NCBI GenBank assembly: GCA_029990175.1
Contig: JARKIP010000035.1
Location: 36,532,001-36,596,000 of the forward strand
Length of the DNA: 64,000 bases
Direction: 5' to 3'
Source of the DNA: Petunia secreta
Taxonomy: Eukaryota > Streptophyta > Magnoliopsida > Solanales > Solanaceae
The position numbers and the translations under genes were made by a program. Each line of letters opens with the position of its first letter. Positions within the stretch are counted from its first letter, which is position 1. This document shows, in pieces, positions 22,260-31,545 of the stretch. The notes below the pieces were generated by a model. The model worked only from the letters and a program-made list of their open reading frames with translations, had not been told where the DNA came from and did not search any database.

Positions 22260-23014
22260 TGATGAGACTCAAAATCGCGGAAGCAAGTAAAGTAGAGGCG
22301 GAAGCAATTAAGACACGATAACCAAGAAATAGGGATGGGGAAGGACAGAAAATAGAAGAAAAGAATGAATCAAACTAAAACACATAGATTGATTCAAAAG
22401 GGAGAAGAGACTTGAACCATTAAACGGGACTCACACTAGCGGTGATCCACCATGGATTCAACGTAAGAGATACATGAAGCCGAGCTTCAACAAGAATGGC
22501 CAAGCCTATTCTATCTTCTATTCTCTCAATTCAACATTAACTAACTTTAAAATAAGCTAGGCTTGGCTATTTATAGTGTTTCCCAAGCTTACACAATGAC
22601 TTAAATACCCTTACTAATAAGGTTCATCAAATAAGCCACGTAGGGCAAAACAGTAAAAGAAACATAAGTTCAGCAGCTAGGAGGGGCGCCTGGGGCTGGG
22701 AGGGGCGCCTGGAACATGCTGAAGCTAGGCGGGGCGCCTGGGCTAGGCGGGCGCCTGGGCTGGGGCGCCTAGGCAGGCGGGACGCCTGGGCACAATTCCA
22801 TTCTTAGGCAGTGAGCTTCCTAGGCGGGGCGCCTGGGTCTAGGCGGGGCGCCTGGCTGTGCTGGGCCTTCTTCCTCCTCCTTAGGCGTGGAGCCTAATGA
22901 TGAAACCATCCGGAACACTTCCAAAGCCCTTGACTTCAAGTCCATTGTATCTTCCAAGCTTGGCACATGTCGGAAAGTGTTGGAAGGTGTCTTGGCACGA
23001 TTTGGGTCTCATCA
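22260..23014 (-). repeat. TE7 3' LTR (755 bp)
   Basis: In element orientation it starts TGATGAGACCC and ends TTTGAGTCTCATCA. The array is at about 22678-22855, and the PPT at 23015-23027 (minus). The TRSQAK-coding segment of TE5 is absent. Confidence 0.88.
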
Positions 23015-23175
23015 TCCTCCCCTTCTTGAAGAGATTTCGTCCTCGAAATCAATGCATTCACGTTCATGGCATCATCTCTTCGGGGTGCCCAATGCTCTCC
23101 TCCTTTAACTCTTGATCGTCGCCTTGACATAGGTCTCTTCCAAGATCTCTCTTGCCTTAACATGGAGCTTAGACC

Positions 23176-24113
23176 CTACAAGCAACGACAAGCAACACAA
23201 GAATTCCTACTTTGAAAGTAGGTTAGTGCAAGAAGTGTGGAAAACACACTCTTGTGATATACCCAAGCATCAATGATAAGGACAAATATCACGTCTCCAA
23301 AGAGAACAATAAGTACTTGGTTAAAGATCAACATGCACTCAATAAGATAATGAACAAATAGGTCATGGGAAGATGGGAAATGCAAGATCAAGCTACCACA
23401 ATTCCCTTGAACCTTAAGCTCAAGATCAACACACCAATCTTTCCTCGAGGTGTGATCAACATGTGGGGTGGAGTGAACAAAATAGTTCAATTGACAACTA
23501 ACATCAAATACTCCACTCCCCTTCTTGGAAGCACTCTTACACGCACCAAGAGTGGCTTCCTCACCTCCAAATCCATCCCTAAGATAATCTCCCTCACTAG
23601 GCAAACTCCAAAGGAAGGTCTCCAAAATTGGCCCTTCATCATTATAGTCCATACAATGAAGGCTAGGACTACTAGAAGATGGTTCAACACGACCAATATC
23701 AAGACCATTCATCCCACTTGGAGTTCCAAACAATGGATCATCCAGGGAGCCTAACTTTTCAAACCATGGAGGTTCTATTCTATTGCCAATCCTAGTCCGA
23801 TACAATTCGCTACCACAAATGAGATCATGTTCACACAATGGAAATGTAAAAGCATGCACTTCAAATTCATGGTTATCCAAAAACATGGTATCAAGACTAG
23901 GTTCTTCACTCTCACCCGAGGAGTCATTGAAAACAATTCGATCCATCTCATTCACTAGGGACTCCTCAAGGTCACTACAAACCTCACTGCAACACATAGG
24001 CCCACCATTATCAAGCAATTCATCAAGGGAGAGGATAGGGTATTCATTCAACTCATCTTCCCCTTTATCAAATATAGGTGGAGTGTCATAACAAGGATCA
24101 CAAATAGGGTCGA
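23176..24113 (-). CDS. TE7 replacement ORF, 5'-truncated
   Basis: The frame comes in from the TE8 junction and ends at 23176. It carries CYDTPPIFDKGED, GGPMCC, an acidic middle, HSTPHVDHTSRKDWCVD and one module copy ending IDAWVYHKSVFS. After its stop, the sequence still matches the integrase-tail relict in another frame, ending at the PPT. It is clearly related to the TE4, TE9 and TE16 ORFs and diverged by many substitutions, mostly outside the landmarks. No known family is recognised. Confidence 0.75.
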
Positions 24114-24941
24114 TGATAAGACCCAAACCCCCTCAAGACCCTTCACTCGGAGTCAAGCCAAGTTGATACAAGACACCCATCTTCATTTGATATGGAAGGG
24201 TATGGAAGAAGGCTCCAAGACCAACTTGAAGACTATACTTTGGTGTGCCATGGATGGAGAACCTTCTAGTACACTTGACGAGGCATCCGGGGCACGTTTG
24301 GAAGCAATTCAAGAGGCCACAGCACCAGGCGGACCGCCTACTCAACTAGGCCGGCCGCCTAGTTTTTGATCACTCTCTGGATCTCACTAGGTGGACCGCC
24401 TCTGTAGAACCCACAGACCAGGCGGACCGCCCACTCCTTCAGCTTGCCAAGAATAGGCCGGGCGCCTAGTTGAAGTAGGCTGGGCGCCTACTTTGTGAAG
24501 GGGTGCGGGAATTGCTACTTTTTATGCTATGTTTGGACAAGTATAGCCCTACGAGGCCTTTATTGTTTTAACCCACTTTGGGGGTATTTTTGAGCTTTCA
24601 TTACATGTAAGTGAAGTCTATAAATACTTCACAAACCTATTCAAACCTTAGTCTACCTTGAATTATATGAATGATGAAAAGAAACTATCTCTTGTTTGGA
24701 GAATCCTTTGCCTTGGTTGCTTGAATTCACTAGTGGAACCTAGTTGAGTCTTGAACCGAAAACCCGATCATTCTATTTTCGAGTCCCAAGTGTGGCTCGA
24801 GGGTAGTTGCATAGTGTAGGTCCTCCTTGACACCGATACGAGGGTATTATGGAACGAGTTCTCCATAGTTACTTCGTAGGGAGTTCGAGTAGTGTCTCGC
24901 TCTTTATCTTTATTTCCGCGTTTCGTTTTTGATTCTTATCA
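24114..24941 (+). repeat. TE8 5' LTR (828 bp)
   Basis: It starts TGATAAGACCC and ends TCTTATCA. It encodes the RPFTRSQAK tail near its start (alpha type). The array is at about 24327-24490. Confidence 0.9.
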
Positions 24942-25540
24942 TCTTGGTATTAGAGCAAGGCTCGGGTTTTGTTTCTACAAACCCCCGACCCTTGATTCTT
25001 CGTGCCTAGGTTGGTTTCTATCTTAGGTTCTTATTTGTTGTTGAAGAAAAAGAAGAAAACACAAAAAAATAGAAAAGGGTTGAAAAACACAAAAATTTGA
25101 TCATAGAATCTTGGTTTGTTGGACCCATTGCTTGATTGATATTGGGTTTTGTTCCTTGTTGGAAACCCGTTCTTTTGGTACCCTGAGCATCGAATTTGAA
25201 GTAGAAACACAAGGATTAAAAATTTGAAACCCTTGAAGAACTTGAAAATTTGAAACCCTAGCTATGAACATGGTGGAATGTTGAACTTTGATTGGGTTAT
25301 GATAAAATTGATTGGGGTTTGATCTCTGTGCTTGAAACAACATTGGGGTACCTTTGATTTGCCAAAACAACGTGTGGATTGATGAATTTTTGGGTGCAAA
25401 ACCAAGAAAATCGTGTTTGAACTGTGCTGAAACTTGCAGTAGGCGGAGCGCCTAGGAAAACGGGCGGACCGCCTGAATTTTTTGTGCTCTCTGGACTTTA
25501 CAGAGGCGGACCGCCTACTCAGAGTAGGCTGACCGCCTAC
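24942..25540 (+). other. TE8 leader with mutated PBS and first half of palindrome array
   Basis: The PBS (24945-24956) reads TGGTATTAGAGC, with one C-to-T change from the other copies. Array units begin at about 25439 and are split by TE9. Homologous to the TE1 and TE18 leaders. No gene. Confidence 0.82.
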
Positions 25541-25802
25541 TGATGCGGGGCAAATTGCATCGACACCCACACTCGATCTGGAAGTCAAGGCATGGATGAT
25601 ATGAGCTCGGGGACAACTTGAAGACCATGCATTAGAGCTCAATCAAAGTGGAGGCAGGGCTGAAACCAGTGCAGGAAACAGGGGAGCCAAAGCAGGGCAA
25701 AACAGGGCAGCACTTTCTGAGCTTACTGCCTGACGAGGGAGATCTGTTCTTCGCGATCGCGTGCATGTCTGCGCGATCGCGATGAGGAAATCTCTGCTCT
25801 TC
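25541..25802 (+). repeat. TE9 5' LTR, left part
   Basis: It starts TGATGCGGGGCAAA, the same terminus as TE10 in its own orientation. GCGATCGC palindromes lie at 25752-25783. TE10 is inserted after TCTTC (25798-25802). Confidence 0.92.
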
Positions 25803-26554
25803 TGATAAGGGGTAAACCCACGAAAGCGATAAAGAGATAAAGCGAGACGAGACTTACACTAAAGTTCGAGTAGCAACGAAGAACTTGTTCCGTTACACCC
25901 CAAACGATTGGAAAGAATCACCTAACACTATGCAACTATCCTCAAGAGACACGAGGCTCAAGCAAATAGAATGATCGAAGATGGATTGAAGAGCAACTTG
26001 GATTCATCCAATTGATTTCAAGCCAAAAGAGTTACAAGTGTTTGAGAGCAATGCTCATTAATGTTCTTTGTTCAAAGTAAGGTAATTGCAATAAATGAAA
26101 GAGGGGTGTTATAAATACACCCCTTTACAAGGTTTTCCTAGTTTCTGGTCCGAGACTGCCAAAGTGTTCATCGCGATCGCGCATGGTTATACGCGATCGC
26201 GAGGCACACTTAAAAACTAGTTGCGCGATCGCGCAAGACATGGCGCGAAGGCGAAGAGCAAAAAGAGAATCTTCGCGATCGCGAAGGTATTCACGCGATC
26301 GCGAAGAACAAAAATCCAGCTTCAGGCAGTAAGCTCAGCAGAATTCCCCTGTTTTGGCCCTGTTTTGGTCCCCTGCTTCTTGCTCTGTTTCCTGCCCTGT
26401 TTCAACGTTGATTGAGCTCCAATGCATCGTTTTCAAGTCTTCTCCCGAGCTCGTATCGTCCATGCCCTTCCGGATCAAGTGTAAGTGAGCATCATGAAGT
26501 GCTTTGGCTTGGCTTCTCGTAAAGGGTCTTGTGACGGTGGTTTGCCCCGCATCA
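25803..26554 (-). repeat. TE10 3' LTR (752 bp)
   Basis: In element orientation it starts TGATGCGGGGCAAACC and ends TTTACCCCTTATCA. GCGATCGC-rich palindromes lie at about 26164-26305. It encodes the TRSQAK tail of pol, down to a stop at 26335. Confidence 0.94.
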
Positions 26555-26625
26555 TCCTCCCCTTCTTGAGAAGATTTCGTCCTCGAAATTGTAGCGTCAA
26601 CCTCCACGACATTGTCCTCCACGGT
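26335..26625 (-). CDS. pol: TE10 pol C-terminal tail, separated by TE11
   Basis: This is the end of the TE10 polyprotein beyond the TE11 insertion. It includes the acidic linker, ISRTKSSQEGEDD over the hairpin/PPT region, then the LTR-encoded RPFTRSQAKALHDAHLHL segment and a Q/E-rich end. The frame has no stop before 26335. It is cut from the main frame at the ACGGT duplication (26621-26625 and 31546-31550). Confidence 0.85.
   Translation of the reverse strand, partial: TVEDNVVEVDATISRTKSSQEGEDDAGQTTVTRPFTRSQAKALHDAHLHLIRKGMDDTSSGEDLKTMHWSSINVETGQETEQEAGDQNRAKTGEFC
26555..26567 (-). other. TE10 polypurine tract
   Basis: AAGAAGGGGAGGA on the minus strand, directly upstream of the 3' LTR; the plus-strand primer site. 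TTCGAGGACGAA (TTCG/CGAA stem) precedes it. Confidence 0.85.
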
Positions 26626-27879
26626 TGATAGCATCCATGGAAGGAAAACTCCATTGAAACACTTGGGTGATGTTTTGGAAGCTCTTGGAAGGCATATGAC
26701 AAGATCTCACATAAAGAAAGCTCAAAACAAGCCGATTGCACTTGAATTGTGAAGAGAAAGAGCTCAAGCCAAGGATGACCTTTTGTCTAAGTGATATAGA
26801 TATTATATGGTCCAAATTGAGGTACAAGTGATGAATATTCAAGTCAAAATTACTGCAATTTGAAGTGGAAGAATTGGGTTCCAAATCAGTCTATTTTTGG
26901 ACTAATTAAGGAGCCTAAAGTGTGCCAAACTTGAAGCCCAAGAAGAGCCATATAAGGTCACGTTTTTAGCCCATAAAATGTGCTTAGTTTCAGCCCAAAA
27001 ACGTGCAAAGGATGGTCAAAGGATTTCCATGAAGTGTACTCCAAGTTGCTTGCAAGTTGCTATCAAGGTTTCCTAGTTCAAGTGGGATTTGTTTCCTAAA
27101 TTAATTGGGATATATTTTCCTATATTAATTAGGTTTTGATTCCAATATTAATTAGGATTAGTTTACCAAGTTTATTTAGGATATTATTTACTTTTCCTAG
27201 TTAAGTTTTAATTTACTTCCTTTCCCTATTTTAGTAGGATTTTCTTTCCTAGTTGGTTTCTTTTCCTATTTCATTATTACTTAGAAACTATATTTGAGTA
27301 GGATTTTGTAAGGCCTATGGCCAGCCCCTACTCCTATATAAAGGGGTTATTTTCTTTACTTTAGGACGACAATATAGATTTATGATGAATAAAAATTGAG
27401 AGGTTTTCTCTTGCACTTTTGTGTGTGGCTACTCTTGGATTTATCTTTCAACCTTCAAGTCTACACTTTTAGGTGATGAGGTATTTCTTCTTTCAAATCT
27501 TTAGATTACTTTTAGGTATTCAAGAAAGGCGGTAAATTCTATTTTACTGTTGTTCTTTGTTACTCTAACGGGGGTCGGGATTCCATAATCTTCTTCTTGA
27601 GCTATTCTCTACCAAAGGCGGTTAGCTTAGTCTAATTGTTGTTGTTAGGAGTTTCTTTTCAAGATTTAGACTTGTCTTGAATTTCTTGATTCTTTCTTGA
27701 GATTCTTGATCCGTTCTTGAATTCAAGAAACTCTTTCTTGAATTCATTCTATCCTTATTTTCAATTCTTGTTCGTTTTTAAGTATATTTTATTAGCTTCC
27801 GCGCGTTTCTTTAAATTTCTTTATCAAGTTCTTGGATCCGTAACGTGAGCGTTATTGAGAGGTATCGTGATTGTTATCA
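26626..27879 (+). repeat. TE11 5' LTR (1254 bp)
   Basis: It starts TGATAGCATCC and ends GATTGTTATCA. A TATATAA box lies at 27335. It is AT-rich, with no GC palindrome array. The ORFs that appear in it are not genes. Confidence 0.95.
27335..27341 (+). promoter_or_regulatory. TE11 TATA box
   Basis: TATATAA sits about 540 bp before the LTR end, at the expected U3/R boundary. The second copy is near 31001 in the 3' LTR. Confidence 0.6.
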
Positions 27880-27947
27880 AGTGGTATCAGAGCGGGTTCA
27901 ATCAAGATTCCGTTCTTGATTATCTTGGGGGATTTTTGAGCTAGAAA

Positions 27948-27984
<37 letters not shown>

Positions 27985-28582
27985 ACTGTAGCAGTGAACA
28001 GTAACACGAAAAAAAAAAGGAAAAAAAAAAACAAAAAAAAAACGAAAAATTCAAAAGAAAAAAAAATTGGAGGAAATTTTTTGGTTGCTTATGCTCATTA
28101 TTTTTGAAATCTAGTAGTATTGAGTTTCCTAGTCAATAAAGGAAACAAGAAGAGGGGATTCTAGTCCTTGGAAGAAAAGTAATATCTTTCCTTTTTTCTT
28201 TGGGTTGGGTTTCTTATATTCTTTTCCTTATTTGTTTCTACATTCCAAATCCTATTCTTTCTAAGTTTTGGTTTTCATTAGAGAAGATCCTTTTTCTATT
28301 TGGTTTTTATTCCTATTTACCAAATCCTATTCTTTCTAGGTTTGGGTCTTTTACTTTTTCTATTCTTTTCTAACTCCTATATCTTATCACCAAGGGTTTT
28401 GATTAGTAGGGTTTATTTATAAATCCAAAGAGAACCAACCAAAAGTTGCTTTGAGTGGAAAAAGGCAAGAGAGGTGAGATTATTAGAGGGTAAAAGCCAA
28501 TTTATTGAGAGAAACACGAGTGTGAGTGAATTTTTTGTGAAGATTCTTTTTTCACACTAACTTGTTGTTCATTCTTTTGAAG
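27880..28582 (+). other. TE11 leader: PBS, A31 tract, hairpin
   Basis: The PBS TGGTATCAGAGC is at 27882-27893. A run of 31 A lies at 27951-27981, followed directly by a perfect 8-bp hairpin (GTTACTGT at 27982-27989, ACAGTAAC at 27998-28005) and further A-rich sequence to about 28070. CACTAAC, a pyrimidine tract and GAAG come just before the ATG at 28583. No gene. Confidence 0.8.
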
Positions 28583-30418
28583 ATGTTTGCAAGTGAAGAA
28601 CAAGGTTCCATGGTTAAACCACTTTTTATATTTCGTTATAAAGAACTTAAATGTTCTAAGTGTCATAAAGTGGGTCATGTTAAATCTTCATGTGCAAAAC
28701 AAAAGCGTATGAGAAGAGAAGCTAGAGATGCAAGTGAAGTTAGTAAAGATCATACTCATGATGATAGTGATTGGATTGTGCCTACAATTTACAACCGTAT
28801 AATTGGGAATGGAATTGATCTTATTGATCTTACTTGTGAGAAAAAAAGTGAGGATGAGAGAGAAAAGATCGAGAGGAGTAAGGGAGAGAAAAGTGGCAAC
28901 TTAAGAGTGGAAAAAGGAGAGCTTGAGTTGAGAGAAGTGAGAGAGTTGCCACAAGAAAAGAGAGGAGAGAATGATAAAAATAAGAGTGAAAAAGAAGAAG
29001 TTGAGAGATATGAAAAACAAGAGAGTTTGGGTGAGGTTATTTCTTATTCTAACCCTAACATTCCTACTTCTTTTTCTTCTAGTTGTTTTGATTCTTATCT
29101 AGGTGATTTTGGAGAAGTTTGCATGAAAAAGCCAACATTGGAAGAACTTCAATGCTTGAAAAAGCATGTAGAGGCCGAGTCATCCAATTCTTATAGCCAA
29201 GTGAACCTCAATGAGAAAAACAAAGGTAAGGAAGATGGTTTAGGTAAGGTTCAAGGTAAATCTGCCAAGCTTAACACTCTACCTTATTTGGATGAATTTG
29301 ATAATGATATTTCTCTTTTGGGTGTTGGTGATGATACGAATAATGAACATTCCACATGTCTTAATGATTCATTAGTTGAGGAAGATTGTGATTTATTGAC
29401 CTATTTGTGTTGGCCTCAATCTAGTGTTGATTTTGATAAAGATTCTTATTATGACACTCCACCCTTGTTTGACGAAGAAGAATATGAACTTGAATTTTAT
29501 TTTTCACCTACTATTTCTAATGATGAAATTCATGATCTTGGTGAAGAGTTGACTCAAGTGGAGAATGATTGTGATTTGTGGAATTTTAAAGCTCCACTAC
29601 TTGTTGATAACAAACATGTTGGTTATGAGGAAAATTCTTGGTCGCTTCCTAACCCTCTAACTCTTTCTTGCACTAGCTCTTGTATTTTCGTGCAGAAAAG
29701 TGATGAAAATTTTTTTGATAGAGGAAGTGTCATACAAGTGAATGTGGCAAAGAATGCAATTGGATTCAAAGATGAATATGGGGAAATTAATTCTTGTTGG
29801 ATGTTGAAAGACAAAAGCTTATTGGCTAATTTTTGTGTTGTTAACCCGATTGATTATATTGATCCCTTTTTAAAGGTTTATGGCATGAACTTTCCCAAAG
29901 CCATTGCTATATTGGAGCCACTCCATAAAAGAATACAAGGTGATGTTGTTTCATTAGTAAATAAGTCCAAGTATGGTATGTATAATTCGTTAATTAGAAT
30001 TCTTGGACTCTTTAGAACACCTAAAGTATTTTTGGAGGTAATGAACATTGTTCTTGTGTCTTATGTTGGTGACTTTGTTATTTTGGAAGATGACGATATT
30101 TTCATATATCTAAAGTCATTAACTATAATATCAAATTTTAAGAGTAAGAGTAAAGTTTATGGATACTACTTAATGTTGTTCCAACCAAGAAAATTTGGTG
30201 TGGAATTGGTTATTATTTCTTTTGTACTTCTATTACTTTCTCTTTTGTGCAGGTTTGAATTCGAGGACGAATTCCTTCAAGAAGAGGGGAATGATAGCAT
30301 CCATGGAAGGAAAACTCCATTGAAACACTTGGGTGATGTTTTGGAAGCTCTTGGAAGGCATATGACAAGATCTCACATAAAGAAAGCTCAAAACAAGCCG
30401 ATTGCACTTGAATTGTGA
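28583..30418 (+). CDS. TE11 ORF: lone CCHC knuckle, acidic middle, degenerate RT
   Basis: The frame gives 611 residues from the ATG at 28583 (upstream codons are TTG). A canonical CX2CX4HX4C knuckle (CSKCHKVGHVKSSC) starts at residue 24, with no capsid domain before it. A charged K/E-rich region follows, then YYDTPPLFDEEE (about residue 289), the landmark of the replacement ORFs. Residues about 480-550 align with the gypsy RT: GLFRTPKVFLEVMN matches GLSNAPSTFMRLMN, and the active-site YFDD reads LEDDD. It is therefore RT-derived but probably inactive. The frame ends inside the 3' LTR. Nucleic-acid binding by the knuckle is likely; the rest is unknown. Confidence 0.75.
   Translation: MFASEEQGSMVKPLFIFRYKELKCSKCHKVGHVKSSCAKQKRMRREARDASEVSKDHTHDDSDWIVPTIYNRIIGNGIDLIDLTCEKKSEDEREKIERSKGEKSGNLRVEKGELELREVRELPQEKRGENDKNKSEKEEVERYEKQESLGEVISYSNPNIPTSFSSSCFDSYLGDFGEVCMKKPTLEELQCLKKHVEAESSNSYSQVNLNEKNKGKEDGLGKVQGKSAKLNTLPYLDEFDNDISLLGVGDDTNNEHSTCLNDSLVEEDCDLLTYLCWPQSSVDFDKDSYYDTPPLFDEEEYELEFYFSPTISNDEIHDLGEELTQVENDCDLWNFKAPLLVDNKHVGYEENSWSLPNPLTLSCTSSCIFVQKSDENFFDRGSVIQVNVAKNAIGFKDEYGEINSCWMLKDKSLLANFCVVNPIDYIDPFLKVYGMNFPKAIAILEPLHKRIQGDVVSLVNKSKYGMYNSLIRILGLFRTPKVFLEVMNIVLVSYVGDFVILEDDDIFIYLKSLTIISNFKSKSKVYGYYLMLFQPRKFGVELVIISFVLLLLSLLCRFEFEDEFLQEEGNDSIHGRKTPLKHLGDVLEALGRHMTRSHIKKAQNKPIALEL
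30279..30291 (+). other. TE11 polypurine tract
   Basis: AAGAAGAGGGGAA abuts the 3' LTR. The hairpin-forming TTCGAGGACGAA precedes it as in the other families, although here it is read in a different codon frame. Confidence 0.82.
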
Positions 30419-31545
30419 AGAGAAAGAGCTCAAGCCAAGGATGACCTTTTGTCTAAGTGATATAGATATTATATGGTCCAAATTGAGGTACAAGTGATGA
30501 ATATTCAAGTCAAAATTACTGCAATTTGAAGTGGAAGAATTGGGTTCCAAATCAGTCTATTTTTGGACTAATTAAGGAGCCTAAAGTGTGCCAAACTTGA
30601 AGCCCAAGAAGAGCCATATAAGGTCACGTTTTTAGCCCATAAAATGTGCTTAGTTTCAGCCCAAAAACGTGCAAAGGATGGTCAAAGGATTTCCATGAAG
30701 TGTACTCCAAGTTGCTTGCAAGTTGCTATCAAGGTTTCCTAGTTCAAGTGGGATTTGTTTCCTAAATTAATTGGGATATATTTTCCTATATTAATTAGGT
30801 TTTGATTCCAATATTAATTAGGATTAGTTTACCAAGTTTATTTAGGATATTATTTACTTTTCCTAGTTAAGTTTTAATTTACTTCCTTTCCCTATTTTAG
30901 TAGGATTTTCTTTCCTAGTTGGTTTCTTTTCCTATTTCATTATTACTTAGAAACTATATTTGAGTAGGATTTTGTAAGGCCTATGGCCAGCCCCTACTCC
31001 TATATAAAGGGGTTATTTTCTTTACTTTAGGACGACAATATAGATTTATGATGAATAAAAATTGAGAGGTTTTCTCTTGCACTTTTGTGTGTGGCTACTC
31101 TTGGATTTATCTTTCAACCTTCAAGTCTACACTTTTAGGTGATGAGGTATTTCTTCTTTCAAATCTTTAGATTACTTTTAGGTATTCAAGAAAGGCGGTA
31201 AATTCTATTTTACTGTTGTTCTTTGTTACTCTAACGGGGGTCGGGATTCCATAATCTTCTTCTTGAGCTATTCTCTACCAAAGGCGGTTAGCTTAGTCTA
31301 ATTGTTGTTGTTAGGAGTTTCTTTTCAAGATTTAGACTTGTCTTGAATTTCTTGATTCTTTCTTGAGATTCTTGATCCGTTCTTGAATTCAAGAAACTCT
31401 TTCTTGAATTCATTCTATCCTTATTTTCAATTCTTGTTCGTTTTTAAGTATATTTTATTAGCTTCCGCGCGTTTCTTTAAATTTCTTTATCAAGTTCTTG
31501 GATCCGTAACGTGAGCGTTATTGAGAGGTATCGTGATTGTTATCA
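30292..31545 (+). repeat. TE11 3' LTR (1254 bp)
   Basis: Same length as the 5' LTR and no difference found by eye. ACGGT at 31546-31550 completes the TSD. Confidence 0.95.

Larger units (their letters stand above)
22260..24113 (-). mobile_element. TE7: non-autonomous gamma element, 3' part
   Basis: On the minus strand it shows the 3' LTR (22260-23014), PPT, integrase-tail relict and replacement ORF. It is cut at 24113 by TE8. The LTR shares termini and palindrome type with TE5 and TE16. It is inserted in the RT of TE6. Confidence 0.87.
24114..25540 (+). mobile_element. TE8: alpha element, 5' LTR and leader (left part)
   Basis: It comprises the 5' LTR and leader up to the middle of the palindrome array, where TE9 is inserted (CCTAC at 25536-25540 duplicated at 50835-50839). 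The leader continues at 50840-50954 and is then cut by TE13. No coding part survives. Confidence 0.88.
26626..31545 (+). mobile_element. TE11: non-autonomous epsilon element with long LTRs
   Basis: Two 1254-bp LTRs look identical, with TSD ACGGT at 26621-26625 and 31546-31550. It has a PBS at 27882-27893, an A31 tract, a 611-residue ORF and PPT 30279-30291. No active RT, RNase H, protease or integrase is encoded. It shares neither LTR sequence nor palindrome arrays with the other families, so its enzyme donor is not in this window. It is the innermost and so among the latest insertions. Confidence 0.95.

Noticed and set aside
28583..30418. TE11 ORF as a host zinc-finger gene captured by the element
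   Set aside because: The knuckle is the retroviral CCHC type and the C-terminal part aligns with gypsy RT, so an element origin explains it better.
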